NCBI GenBank assembly: GCA_028565635.1 | Contig: JAOXYB010016265.1 | Location: forward strand, 1-19,183 | DNA from: Phoronis ovalis | Taxonomy: Eukaryota; Phoronida; Phoronidae | Reading direction: 5' to 3' | DNA length: 19,183 nucleotides | Shown here: positions 1 through 9,901 of the stretch, in pieces | Numbering within the stretch: position 1 is the stretch's first letter | Layout: each line of letters opens with the position of its first letter | Program-made: the position numbers and the translations under genes | Notes under the pieces: generated by a model | Database searches by the model: none | What the model saw: only the letters and a program-made list of their open reading frames with translations | Told to the model about the DNA's origin: nothing

Positions 1-678
1 TCCGTATGTACTATGGCCGTTCTCTGACCGTACTCTGTAAGGACGTACGTTAAGTTTATAAATACTGGCACTGTAACCTGACTTGTGTAGAAAGGTTTGA
101 AGCACATGCAAAAAGGAAAATATTGGTAAAAATGGTGCAGGTGTGCAAAACAGTGTCTGATTGTTACTTTCTTGGCTGTACAAATATGTTTAAGCTGCAG
201 AGCTGTAGGGAATAAAGTTTCCATCCATAAACAGAGCTATGTTTCACATGTTTGAAACATTTCCAATAAAAAAGAATAAACTCTAGCAAGTAATGTGTAT
301 AACATATTTGTTTACAATTGCTATTTCGTTTCTTTAGAAAAGTGTATTTTAACATGGGAATAAGCATTTTCAAGAAAAATTGGCATCGTTTTTTTGACAT
401 TTTTCAAAAATATGGTTTTTGAATAAATCTATGAATTTTGATGCTCTCCTAAGAACTAATGTTGCAAACAGTGGGGAACAGGGAAAACTCTGCAGTGATA
501 ACGGTTCTGTTTTGTTAGGTGATCCTTACTTTAAAAAATAGAACATGTTGAAACAATTTTAAGAAAAATAAATAAATTCTTGGTATATATTTGGAATGCC
601 ATTAGGCATTAGATAGCCAATAGCAGCCAACGTCTGTAATCCACATGGAAATAGTTCCTGAATGCGTATATATCAATC
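1..678. other. AT-rich stretch, no gene recognised
   Basis: No coding region, RNA gene or clear repeat was recognised. The only open frame of note (164-400, minus) is rich in Lys, Phe, Cys and Tyr, as expected from translating AT-rich DNA, and shows no domain signature. The stretch could be intron or intergenic DNA downstream of the minus-strand exon at 2656-3079. Confidence 0.5.
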
Positions 679-1027
679 TGTCTTTTTTCTTTCTTTTTGT
701 TTTTGCCCCTGGGCAGCTATATGAGCATTTCTATTTGAAACTGGCTTTAATTTCGCACAAAGTGACTGAAATCACAATTTGAAAGTGTTATTTTTTACCA
801 AAATTTGAGGGGATTATATCCAGGCCTAGAAGGTAACCCAGTTTTGCATGTATTTTTAGCTACTTCCACCACGTGGTATGTGTTTAGAGTTCAGGCACAC
901 AAAAGTTAATTGGTTAAGACTGCACGAAAATTCGGGAGTAGGCATGAGACATGATTATCTTTATTTTTGACTGAACACAATTTTCCGCGAAAGAGTTAGT
1001 CTGTTTACTAGAAGGAAAAATGTTACT
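679..1027. repeat. Dispersed 349-bp repeat, copy A
   Basis: This block aligns along its whole length, in the same orientation, with 6012-6352. Shared anchors include CTGGGCAGCTAT, ATATCCAGGCCTAGAAGGTA, GGAGTAGGCATGAGACATGA and TTTTCCGCGAA. Copy A begins with a pyrimidine-rich run and ends at ATGTTACT. The copies differ by scattered substitutions and small indels, so the duplication is old. No terminal inverted repeat or target-site duplication was seen at the edges. It may be an unclassified transposon fragment, or part of a segmental duplication that also carried the coiled-coil first exons. Confidence 0.85.
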
Positions 1028-1153
1028 AATTTGGGTAGCAATTAATATGTAAAACATTGTTATCCTTAAAACATTAAACTTGGAATTAATTAAAATAGTT
1101 AAAGAAATGTTATGTGAATAGAATAAATTAGTATCAAGTGTATGCATGTTGTA

Positions 1154-1349
1154 TTTGACGCTGTCACAATGTCACAGAGATATAGCTAAACACTTCAATT
1201 CACCAGAATATAGCTACCAACTTTCATACACAAGATGGCATGTTCATACACTTTTTTTGACGCTGCCACAGTGTGACAGTATCACAGAGATACAGGATAC
1301 GGCTACCAACTTTCATACACCAGATGGCTTGTTCATACACATTTTTGTT
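1154..1349. repeat. Tandem duplication, two units of about 102 bp
   Basis: Unit 1 starts at 1154 and unit 2 at 1256, both with TTTGACGCTG. Both units carry the blocks TCACAGAGATA, TAGCTACCAACTTTCATACA (TACGGCTACC in unit 2), and AGATGGC followed by TGTTCATACAC. Unit 2 has a small internal insertion and a deletion relative to unit 1. An open frame runs through both units on the plus strand but has no recognisable protein character. Confidence 0.85.
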
Positions 1350-1839
1350 ATATATAAAATAGTAATGTTATAGAACATAAATTATATAATTGATAACTGA
1401 TAAGTCATAAAGTATTCTAATTATCATTTATTAATAACATAAAAGTAATATTTTTCGTGTTGTTCTTATGGAAGAATACCCAATAGTTTCCCACCATGAA
1501 TTTTGTGTTTGATTGGCACTGGAACGTCCCACTGCCTTGTCGGAAAAATATTCCTGTTTGTATTGCAAAAATTCAGTCTTGCCTTGGAATGTGTACCCTT
1601 TTTGAGGATGATCTTCTTGGGTGTTTTTCATGCTCCTGGACCACTTGTTAGAATATTTTTGTCAGACAGAGCATGCATGAGTACACACTGATAAGTTTGA
1701 GTGCCTCCCGGATACGTATGTTTTACAAACAAAATTATATATTTATTAGTAGGATGTCTTATTTGTTTATTCAAAGATTTGGCAATTTACTGATATATAC
1801 TTAAACTAGATAGCCTTTTAGCAAAGGCAGGGTTGCTCA
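1350..1839. other. No supported gene; two overlapping short open frames
   Basis: This is AT-rich sequence. Two short frames overlap on opposite strands (1431-1631 minus and 1503-1691 plus). The minus frame has a more balanced amino-acid mix than most chance frames here, with a Trp-Trp pair and Gln/Lys-rich stretches, but no family was recognised and no convincing splice sites bound it. The segment at about 1484-1700 is less AT-rich than its surroundings and could be a dispersed repeat. Confidence 0.4.
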
Positions 1840-2030
1840 TATTGGCTTTAATGAACGCTAAATGACCTCCAAATTACCTTAAATCATTTTTAGAATGTTG
1901 ACCTTTGACCCCTAAATGACCTTTTGATCTCAAGGTCATCGATAGCCTTCCCCAGGGATGTCATACATCAGTATCAAGTTCCTAGCTGCAACCGTCTTCA
2001 AGATATAGCTTTCTGAAAATTGGAAGAAAA
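1840..2030. repeat. Candidate dispersed repeat with TGACC half-sites
   Basis: The segment contains AATGACCTCC, TTGACCTTTGACCCC, AATGACCTTTTGATC and AAGGTCATC within about 80 bp. It then continues through TCAGTATCAAGTTCCTAGCT and TCAAGATATAGCTTTCTGAA. TGACCTTTGACC is a direct repeat of nuclear-receptor half-sites spaced by one base (DR1). Clusters of TGACCT followed by a CAAGATAT-type block resemble, from memory, an abundant repeat of mollusc and other marine invertebrate genomes. That recognition is not verified. Boundaries are approximate. Confidence 0.45.
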
Positions 2031-2082
2031 AGCAAAAGAAAAAGGAAAAGATAAGCAAAAAAAAGAAGAAGAAAGAAAACAT
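2022..2082. repeat. Purine-rich low-complexity tract
   Basis: About 60 bases are almost entirely A and G on the plus strand (GGAAGAAAAAGC, AAAGGAAAAG, AAGAAGAAGAAAGAAAA). On the minus strand this gives the Phe-rich middle of the open frame at 1936-2217, which is therefore low complexity and not a real membrane protein. Confidence 0.8.
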
Positions 2083-2655
2083 ACAAAACCAATAGGCTTT
2101 CTTCCTTATAGGAGCAACGCTAATTACTTTTATATCTGATAAGATATCTGTTGTCAATAAAAGTAAATAATTTATATAACATTTCACTGTTATGTCTGGC
2201 TGCCTCAAATGATTCAAAACGTAAAATGTAAATTAAAAATGAACTTCAGAAATTTTAGGTAATGAATGAGATTTATATTGTAATCAGAATATATAAAAAA
2301 TAGATCATTTTAGAGTCTTATGCAAGTCTAATTATGTTTTTTGCACAAAAATGTAGGACCGAATTCGCTTGGCACACTCCAAATGTTCGTTTTGTAACTA
2401 TCAAATTCTACTACTAGAATTAAAATTATTATTACATGGTTACTTACTATTAACCGCACCAGTAATTTCGCTTTTTAAACATCTCTTTTTGTAACTGGAT
2501 AGAGATAATGTGTATATATGATATTGAATTGCAGTATTTTTAATGTAGGTCATGCTAAAACTCCACAATGTTTATGTTAGAAGACTAAGTCATATATTTT
2601 CAATATATTTGATTAGAACCATTTGTTTTACTGATTAGTAGTATACAAGCTTTAC
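2083..2655 (-). other. Presumed intron 1 sequence of the coiled-coil gene
   Basis: AT-rich sequence immediately downstream (minus strand) of the candidate splice donor at 2655/2654. The exon frame stays open past the donor to a stop at 2600-2602. A real product therefore either uses the donor or ends with 17 extra residues of no recognisable character. No second exon was recognised between here and position 1. Confidence 0.35.
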
Positions 2656-3079
2656 CTGTTAATGAGATATTCTGTAGCTGTTGTTGAGCATTTTCCTTTA
2701 CCTGCTGTAACTCAGTTGTCACGTTTCTAAAACGGTCCTCTACAAGCTGTAGTTTTTCCTTAGTCAGGTACAGAGTAGTATTCATAGTTTTAAGTTGTTC
2801 TTCCAGATTAACTGTATGATTCAGAGAGTCCAACATTACTTGTTTCGTTAGATTTAACAACTGTTTTCTAATACGATCCTCAACGAGCTGTAAAGTACCG
2901 CCTTGATGTCTAACTTGTTGTCTCAACGCGTCTATTTCCTGCTTGTTGTCTTCACTGCTACATAATCCTTCAAAACTATAGGTACACCCTACGTGGTTAG
3001 TTGAAGTCGACTGGCTAGAAACGGTTGGAAGGAAGCTTGTGATAGCACTCAAAATGAACATAATTGTAAGTGTTAACAT
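2656..3079 (-). CDS. First coding exon of a secreted coiled-coil protein, long form
   Basis: The start at 3079 gives a typical secretory signal peptide (residues 1 to about 22, ending PTVSS before Gln23). A short spacer with two cysteines follows (Cys32 and Cys40, GCTYSFEGLC), then a long heptad-like coiled coil (about 44-140) with five N-glycosylation sequons at Asn76, 87, 100, 119 and 137. The motif LQLVEDR occurs at 63-69 and again at 110-116, an internal repeat of 47 residues. The frame meets a good donor, ACAG|GTAAAG, after 424 nt, splitting Gly142 (phase 1). Unspliced, the frame ends at 2600. Signal peptide, coil and then a phase-1 intron is typical of extracellular oligomeric lectin-like proteins such as C1q, fibrinogen-related or short-chain collagen types. 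The C-terminal domain is not in view, so no name is given. A shorter paralogue lies at 9952-10162. Confidence 0.7.
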
Positions 3080-3243
3080 TTTGATCTCACTTGTTTCGTG
3101 TAACCTTCGCGTTTACACTAATAAGCTATAACTGTTGTGACTTCGCTGTGCAACAATTTGTTTCCTTGTGTAATTATATCAGGTGACAAATACATTTAAC
3201 TGCTCAGAAGTTCCTTCTTTGTATGTATAATACATGATACAGT
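3080..3243 (-). promoter_or_regulatory. Conserved 5' flank of the long coiled-coil exon
   Basis: On the minus strand about 120 bp upstream of the ATG match the flank of the second exon (10163-10280). Shared blocks include TGCACAGCGAAGTCACAAC, CACAAGGAAA, TCACCTGA and AAATGTATTT. A TATA-like TATAATT lies inside CACCTGATATAATTAC. Parts also match 5356-5517. This is presumably 5' UTR plus proximal promoter, but no transcription start can be fixed from sequence alone. Confidence 0.5.
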
Positions 3244-5355
3244 CTAGTGAAAGGCTGATCTATCAGTTAGGTCAACCCTATTTCCTGTTTTTATATAGAT
3301 GCAAGCTAACAAGCATCTTAACAAAAGTTTTATCTGACTGTAGAAAATCAGGAAACAAAATCGAATACAAATTTTATACTCCATTATATCTCATATCAAT
3401 TTTGAAGATTGTAATACTTTATATTTAATGGATGCTTGGTTTGCATGCATAGTATTAGTGTGGGGGAGATTGGAACAGCTATGTGCGAGAAAGTCTATTT
3501 AAGTTTTCAATACGATTCCTAAAGTTGCTTTTGTTATCAGATTGAGACCTGGAAAAGTATTTCCTTATCAAGTACGTGGGAACTGTTAGGACGTTCACAA
3601 AGTATTTATTGAGCATGATATTTTAAAGATTGTATCTATACCATAAACGTACAAGTTCTTTACAAATTTAATTTATTTCATATCCACTCAAGTGTATGAC
3701 ATAGAATCCTCAATCCTCAATACTCCATTGCAATGCATATTGCTTATTTTATTATTAACATAAATGTAAGTATACTGTATATACTGGTAGAGTAATCTGT
3801 ATTCATGATCTTCATGCTATTTATTTGTCGAAATCAGCTTTTCTCATTAATTTTATTTTTAATATATTAAAAAGGGGTTTTACTTCTGAATCAAGTATTA
3901 TTTCTAGTATAAATGAATAAATGAGCCGTTGTTTACAACTAAGTCGTAAACATCAGATGAAAATACATGAAGTACTACATATTCTTATTATGCCTTAGTA
4001 ATATTTTGTCTATAAGGATATCAGCGCTTTGAAAGAGTTACCATGGAAAGCACAGTTAATTAGAATACAAACATTTCTTGGTGCAATACCAATATGTCGC
4101 AAATGATTTTCTGAGGCGATGACATTTTTTATATATTCGAAATAAAAACTTGGTCCATACATTCTGGCAGTACATTTCCATGTGTTGTTTAAAATTAGGT
4201 TACTTAGCAACATATCCTCCGCGTAAACAATATTGAATGTTTTATACTGTTTTGCTTGAAGAACATTTCGATATCCATGCTCAGCATTTAACCACTACAT
4301 AAACAAGCCTGTAAAACGTTTGTAACTTGGCAGTTTTTACTTAATTCAATAATAAAAAAATCATTTGAAATATTTTGACCTCCAGAGTGATTCTGATGGA
4401 AGAAGGTAACGGGAGCAAAAACAAAAATCGTGAAATTTCTGAATTTTAAAAGGAATCTCAATTTGAATCTGTTTCTGACTTTACTTTTAGAAGGTTTCTG
4501 AATATGCTTTTAATTTTAGTTTGAATCTGAATATGGATTTATTTCATACTTTTCTTTGAACCAGAAGTAAGTTTAATATGATTTTTTTTCTTCAGCTGTA
4601 ATTTCATCTTTGAGAGTCCTATATGAACTTATAAAAGTGGAAATGTGCACTGTACCTGGGGTACCTGGTAATAACTTTATATATTTTGTGCAGTGCTGAG
4701 ATTATATCAGGGACACAACACACAATAGAGGAATACATCTATTGAATGTATTTTGTCTAATTTGATTTATTTAATCAATTGTATTTCATTTTTTAATTCT
4801 TATATTCTGCTCACATTATTATGTTACGTCTGTCCAAATATTTAGCATACTTTTCAATGGCATTCATCCCTTGTGTACAGTATTAATAACCTTGTCAAAA
4901 TAAAGTATTCTAAAATAAAATACCGCTCAGAAAAACACTTATAAACATATATTATCCTTTAGGAAAAAAAAGATTACGTTATTACAGGCAAACTAACAGC
5001 ATAAACACCCTTGACATAAAATGTACACCTAGTAAAAATCAAGAAAGCTTAACAATAACACAATCAACTATTATTGTCAGAAATAGTGTGTGCATGACCT
5101 TAATTGTGAACTGAAGAGAATACATAGATGGGTAACACGTAAAGTGTAAAACAGATCTAATCCGGCATGAGACAATAAACATATTGCTATACAACATGTA
5201 GTTTTATGGTGTATCAACGAGAGTACGTTTTCTACTTTTTCTCACCTTTTCTTTCGGCCTGGCTCTGTTTTTAAGATGTTTCTTTACTTTATCAAAGAAT
5301 GTGATTAATTTAAATAGGAAAATCATGCAATTTCCTGCATACAGTTTTTACATAT
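3244..5355. other. AT-rich stretch, no gene recognised
   Basis: Two kilobases without a supportable gene. The longest open frame (4010-4213, minus, 67 codons) has no family signature. Contents are ordinary AT-rich sequence with a few A/T runs. It could be intergenic DNA between duplicated minus-strand genes, or intron of the gene starting at 10162. Confidence 0.5.
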
Positions 5356-5517
5356 CACGATTTATTTCCTTGTGGTGTTAAATCAGGTGTCAGCTGTATG
5401 GAAATGCCAGTTTCCTCTTTGTATGTCGAATGAATGCATTGTACAGAAAACTAAATCAGGTGTCGCATGCATGAACATGCTGGTAACCTTTTTGTATGTC
5501 GAATGAATACATTGTAT
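5356..5517 (-). repeat. Tandemly doubled relic of the coiled-coil gene 5' flank
   Basis: The sequence GATTTATTTCCTTGTG, followed by TCAGGTG, matches the upstream flanks of both coiled-coil exons (about 3160-3190 and 10237-10268). The similarity to the 3079 gene continues into TTCCTCTTTGTATGT. The segment is then doubled: AAATCAGGTGTC starts at 5380 and at 5453 (period 73), each unit ending GTATGTCGAATGAAT followed by CATTGTA or ACATTGTA. No copy of the signal-peptide exon follows on the minus strand, so this looks like a promoter fragment that lost its gene. Confidence 0.6.
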
Positions 5518-6011
5518 ATAGGATAATTTTTGTACTATTGTGCTGAAAATGCCTGGTAAATACGTAAGTTGCATAATTATTCAGCTCATTTTGCTATTTT
5601 ATTTGCTAGCTGATAGTTATTTGTTTACAAGAAAATATATCCCCAGCAGCCAGCCTAGTCCTGTTGCAGTGTTTTGTGCGGTGTTAGTAATGGAGTTTTT
5701 AGTACTGTAAAAGGTTTCTTTATGTGCTAATTAAAAACATGTTATACTGCACTTTTAATTAATGCATGCCGCTAATATTTATGTAAATCACATGCCACTA
5801 TTGCACAGAATATATATATATATCAGTATTTTAATTCCTAAAAAATAGGTTCTATTTTTGTGTTATAAAGATATGATGGTGACATTTTAAACTATAAATA
5901 TTAACTATATTCAGTTAATTATATTCAGTTAATAAGGATTTAAAAAACGTATTTCTCTATAATTCACAACATCTTAATTTGAAAATAGATCTTGGACGCG
6001 TAATATTAATA
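5518..6011. other. No gene; short simple repeats
   Basis: Holds a short AT dinucleotide run near 5809-5823 and a 14-bp direct doubling (TATATTCAGTTAAT twice, about 5907-5934). Nothing coding was recognised. Confidence 0.5.
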
Positions 6012-6352
6012 TGTCTTTTTCTCTTTCTTTTTGTTTTGACCCTGGGCAGCTATGTGAACATTTCCATTTGAAAGTGACTTTAATTTCGCATAAAGTGAGA
6101 GAAATCACAATTTAAAATTATTGTTTATCAACATTTGAGGGAATTATATCCAGGCCTAGAAGGTAACCCGGTTTTGAGTGTATTTTTAGCTAATTCCACC
6201 TCGTTGTCTGTGTTTAGAGTTCACAAAAAAGTTAATTGTTTAAGACTGCACGTAAAATCGGGAGTAGGCATGAGACATGATTGTCTTTATTTGTGGCTGA
6301 ACAGAATTTTCCGCGAAGAGTTAGTCCATTTACAAGAAGGCTAAATGTTACT
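6012..6352. repeat. Dispersed repeat, copy B (sister of 679-1027)
   Basis: Direct-orientation partner of the block at 679-1027, 341 bp long, starting at TGTCTTTTTCTC and ending ATGTTACT. The plus-strand frame open here (6135-6344) is broken by a stop in copy A, so it is not conserved coding. Relative to the coiled-coil exons, copy A lies below the 3079 exon and copy B below the 10162 exon. That order would fit one ancestral tandem duplication, enlarged unevenly by later insertions. Confidence 0.85.
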
Positions 6353-6397
6353 ATTGAGGTGGATGGGAAAATTAATTGTATCCTTATGCCATTTAGG

Positions 6398-6762
6398 AAC
6401 CTTTTAACGAAATCTACTTGATGTGTTATGTTATTTTAGAGATATTACGTTTACATATGTGTATATCCCTGTATATTTATTACCTTATAAAGTTCAGAAT
6501 TATTATTAAGAAAGTCAAATACTCAATGGCCTTTTAACGAAATTTATTTGATATATTATTTTTAAAATGTTATTTGCATACATGTCTGCAAATTTATTTC
6601 CTGATAAAGTGCATAAGAATTGTGAAGAAAGGCAAATATTCGATGACCTTTTAATGAAATGTATTTGTCATGATATATTATTTTAAAGATATTATTTCTA
6701 CATAGGCATATATGTCTAGGAATGTATTGCCTTATAAAGTGCGCGAGAATTGTTATGACGCG
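6398..6762. repeat. Three-unit tandem repeat of about 117-130 bp
   Basis: Units begin at CCTTTTAACGAAAT (6400), CCTTTTAACGAAAT (6530) and CCTTTTAATGAAAT (6647). Each continues through a TATTATTTT-type block and then CTTATAAAGT or CTGATAAAGT, AGAATT, and a CAAATA run before the next unit. Unit lengths differ through small indels, so this is an old, diverged minisatellite-like array. Confidence 0.8.
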
Positions 6763-7699
6763 GCGGACTTGTTTAAGAACTTCTGGATTCTTTTACAATT
6801 ATTATTTTTATTTCTTTCAATTATTTTGATTGCTCGGTGATGTAGTTCACTTGCAAATAAAACTACGTCACAGCAAAACAATGCGTCTGTTTATTGATTT
6901 ACCTTTGTGTACGGCCATAGAGTGCCCACATATATTGCATAGTGAAATCCAGCAAATATATTTTAAGTGGAAACTTAATGGGAAGGCAAACCTTATAAAT
7001 AACCACATCTTAGCAATTATAAAGAGATAACGAAATAACAGGATTATTTTAATTGTGTTCAGTTGCAACGATAACATTTATTATATAATACAGCTATAAA
7101 AGACAATTTCCATTGCGTTTGACTAAGGCCCGGTGGGGGGGGGGGATCATTCATGCTCAGCAGACACATACCGTGCCGGATACATGCATAGTTTTCTTTT
7201 TAATTTTTAGGTTCTTACGTATGTTCTTCAGGTATTCCAACATTATTCTAGTTATCCGCATATCAGCCCATTTTGACCTTTTAACATGTGGAGCTGAATG
7301 AGTTAGCTAGTATTATTTCAGACACAACATGCGTAGTTCATGAGTGTCCATACAAATTGCAAACTGAGTTGACAGTATAATATTTGATATCTGACAATGC
7401 TAGTTAATTAACTTCAGGCAGGATTTTGGAAATCCAGGACATAAATTACCAGGAGACATCAGGGTAGTCGCTATTTCAGTTCTCTATACAAAAAGTATTC
7501 ATGACAAATGTATATCTTCATTGCAGCGAGAACATTCAGTTACGTGTACTTGTAACATGTTATGCTCTTCCGTATATACAAAATACTAGTTTGTGATGCG
7601 GTAAAATGACGTCATAAAAATCTGAGTATCTGTCACAAACCAGTATATTTAGTACTATATATCGGGAGAACATAACTCGGAAACCTACTGTAACGTTTA
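6763..7699. other. No gene; homopolymer run and isolated motifs
   Basis: AT-rich sequence with an 11-base G run at 7135-7145 and a perfect CRE-type octamer at 7608-7615. Short open frames on both strands (6830-7030, 6868-7077, 7113-7301) overlap one another and show no domain character. Confidence 0.45.
7608..7615. promoter_or_regulatory. CRE-like palindrome TGACGTCA
   Basis: This is the exact consensus cAMP-response element octamer in the context AAATGACGTCATAAA. No transcription unit is linked to it here, so it may be a chance match. Confidence 0.2.
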
Positions 7700-7797
7700 C
7701 ATTGCAGTTATATGGCTATAAATAAAACATTAGCCCGTATTCATTTTGCACTGCAATTAGGTGGCTACGTAATAAAACATTAACCTATTTTAAATTG
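7700..7797. repeat. Tandem duplication, two units of about 49 bp
   Basis: Unit 1 has ATTGCAGTTATATGGCTA then AATAAAACATTAGCC. Unit 2, starting near 7750, has ACTGCAATTAGGTGGCTA then AATAAAACATTAACC. Unit 1 includes a TATAAATA string, but no gene follows it. Confidence 0.7.
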
Positions 7798-8252
7798 GTA
7801 CTTCATGCTGATGAAATTAGGTTTATTACTTGTTTTCTTCTGTGCACTGTGCGTGACGATGGTAAATATTAGTCTTGCTTTTAGTAGTTTCTTTTTTAAA
7901 TCGACAACTAGTAATACACATTTTACAAGAGTGAGATGATGTACCATTCATCAGATTTCTTGAAACTTTGCATCAAATGTCTGGTATCGATATCCCCACT
8001 GGAATAGCTTTAATCCGTGCTACACACATTATAAGTGGTATAGGGACACCCATCCACTCCTATAGTAATTTCATATAACATAAATCATTATAAAAGTTTC
8101 CCAAACATTGTGCGAAGAAAATTATCTATTGTGTATACTACTCCCAGTTAAGTTTTCGTGCAGGCATGACCACCAAATTGTTTGGTATTTCACTAAGTAG
8201 ACTACCCCCCGAACAACTGACAACATTCATTGCTTTGCCCTAGCTCAAATGC
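7798..8252. other. No gene recognised
   Basis: AT-rich sequence between a tandem duplication and a MITE. No coding frame, repeat or RNA gene was recognised. Confidence 0.5.
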
Positions 8253-8600
8253 CAGTGGCGGATTTACGAGCGGGCGTGGAAGGCGCCCCTCTTAAAAGCT
8301 GAATGTGCAGCCCTGCATGCAGACTGAGCTCAGTCCCTCTTGGATAAAATTTTTGATTTTTTTTCTTTAAATTAAGTAGTCTTCACAGCAATAATTTATG
8401 TTTAAAAGTATAAAAAAGGAGCGCAGAGTGTCATGGAAAAAGGGTCTCTGAATGCACCAGATTGCAGGAAAACACATCAAAACGTTTCCCGGGGATATGC
8501 CCCCGGACCCCCATAGTTTCATTTGGCGCCCTGCGGGCACTCGTCCTCAAATACCTTTTTTCCACGCCCTCCCTTCAGGAAAATTGTGGATCCGCTACTG
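8253..8600. mobile_element. Degenerate hAT-like MITE
   Basis: A 348-bp unit begins CAGTGGCGGATTTAC and ends with the inverse complement of CAGTAGCGGATCCAC, giving terminal inverted repeats with 12 of 15 positions matching. Ends of the form CAGTGGCGGATC are typical of hAT-type non-autonomous elements. The inside is GC-richer than the surroundings, with GCGCCC and CCCCCGGACCCCC strings near each end. It encodes nothing. The expected 8-bp target-site duplication is not clear (TCAAATGC against AATAATCC), so the insertion is old or the edge is slightly off. Confidence 0.65.
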
Positions 8601-9811
8601 AATAATCCTGTCAAAGTTTGGTTTACTTTACTTTAAAAAGCTAATATTAGTTTCAATCTCTTGTACAGTGATTTTAAGCAGAGACAAACTAAAAAGCCAG
8701 CGCCAGGGACGAAAAAAAGAAAAATCATAAATTTAAGTTGTCGGACTACTTCCAGCCTTTGCGCCACCATTGCGGTTACATCAATTGTGACCTTATGCCA
8801 AGTATGTTGTTTGCCAAATATCGCAAGCTACTTAGGTACCATACCCATGATGCCTTGGTTAAGTCAAACATATATGAATTAATTTATATTAATATATTAA
8901 AAAAATCCGTCAATTTAGTTAATTTTGATGGCCATTACAAAGTCCAACCGAAATATGCTATCACTGTTATATGTATATGCTATCACTATTACTTGAATGT
9001 TTCCACTAGGTTGTTCTCACGAATAATGTTCAAGCTCATTATAAACGTATAATTATACGGCTTACCTCAGTCAATTTTGAAATATGTGCTACCAGTGGTA
9101 GATACGATGATGCCTTACTTTTGGAAGGTTTCTAGAATCAAAATATTTAAGTAACATAAGTTGTTGGTAACTTTCTTCGTATTTATATTAGTGTATGCAG
9201 TTTAATATTTCCTTAGTTTTATCACTGTTTTTGTTTCGGTAACTTTGTTTATTGTTATTGTTAACTTTAATTTGGTTTATATTTATTGTAGTTTTGCTGT
9301 ATTTTTATTTTGCTAACGACATATTAAAAAAAGTAAACAAAAGTATGATGACTCAGTGTTAATACGTCGGACGAGGTTTATTGTGTTGTAAGCTAGAACT
9401 TAAACGTTTTGGATTTGTCAATATTCGCTTCACAAACTGCTTCTCAAAGAAATTATTCTAAATTTTAGCTTGCATGTGCAACAACATTACTATTAAACGA
9501 CGTGTCCACACAGGTTTAAAAAATGCACGTCAACGCGTATATATAAGCTGCTAAAACACACTCCTTTGAAAACTTATTGGTACAAAAAGTAACCCTTTGT
9601 CAGTCCTCACACTTAACAACAATCATGCCGTTTGATAGACCTGAACTAAAATCATGCCCTTTCACAGTCTGGGAGTAAAAAAGAGTTTGAGCTTGCAGAT
9701 AATATAGCGTCATCCATAAAGTTAAATTAATACGTTACTTAAAATAGAACAATTTAAATGTTATATTCCAAAAAAAACTTTTTACAAGTTGAATGCAATA
9801 AGACACCTGTA
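8601..9811. other. No supported gene; one 104-codon open frame
   Basis: The frame at 8738-9052 (plus) starts only at a TTG and extends upstream in frame without an ATG. Its first 50 residues are fairly balanced (KLSDYFQPLRHHCGYINCD), while the rest becomes Ile/Tyr/Leu-rich as expected of AT-rich DNA. A second frame overlaps it from 8661. No family was recognised. It may be a decayed transposon or exon piece. The remainder is plain AT-rich sequence. Confidence 0.3.
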
Positions 9812-9814
9812 TTA

Positions 9815-9901
9815 GGGACTGGTCAGAAATTAAAATAAAACCTCAAAAAAAAACTAGGCCCCCCGTACCCCCCCCCCCATAATTTAATTCTGACCAGTCC
9901 C
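9815..9901. mobile_element. 87-bp MITE with TTA target-site duplication
   Basis: The unit begins GGGACTGGTCAGAA and ends TTCTGACCAGTCCC, a perfect 14-bp terminal inverted repeat. Similarity continues imperfectly through TTAAAAT and ATTTAA. It is flanked on both sides by TTA (9812-9814 and 9902-9904). A 3-bp TWA target duplication with GGG-type ends fits the PIF/Harbinger superfamily. The interior has an A run and two C runs and no coding capacity. It sits 50 bp inside the presumed first intron of the short coiled-coil gene, next to its splice donor. Confidence 0.75.

Noticed and set aside
914-1147. 77-codon minus-strand frame over repeat copy A
   Set aside because: It is not open in copy B and runs into unrelated AT-rich sequence.
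1431-1691. Open frames on both strands with balanced composition
   Set aside because: They overlap each other antisense and match no family. A third frame is also partly open, so compositional bias explains them.
1936-2217. Phe-rich frame resembling a membrane segment
   Set aside because: The Phe run is the complement of a purine-rich low-complexity tract and the rest covers a dispersed repeat.
4010-4213. 67-codon minus-strand open frame with Cys, His and Pro residues
   Set aside because: No domain pattern, no convincing splice sites, and no similarity to the neighbouring family. Its length is within chance for this composition.
5360-5517. Direct repeats as a possible CRISPR array
   Set aside because: There are only two units, diverged along their length, with no constant-length spacers, and the genome is clearly eukaryotic.
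6135-6344. 69-codon plus-strand frame in repeat copy B
   Set aside because: The corresponding sequence in copy A has a stop codon and indels, so the frame is not conserved.
8661-9052. Two overlapping plus-strand frames that might join as one frameshifted protein
   Set aside because: The start codons are TTG only, the second half is pure AT-driven composition, and no known family was recognised, so joining them would be guesswork.
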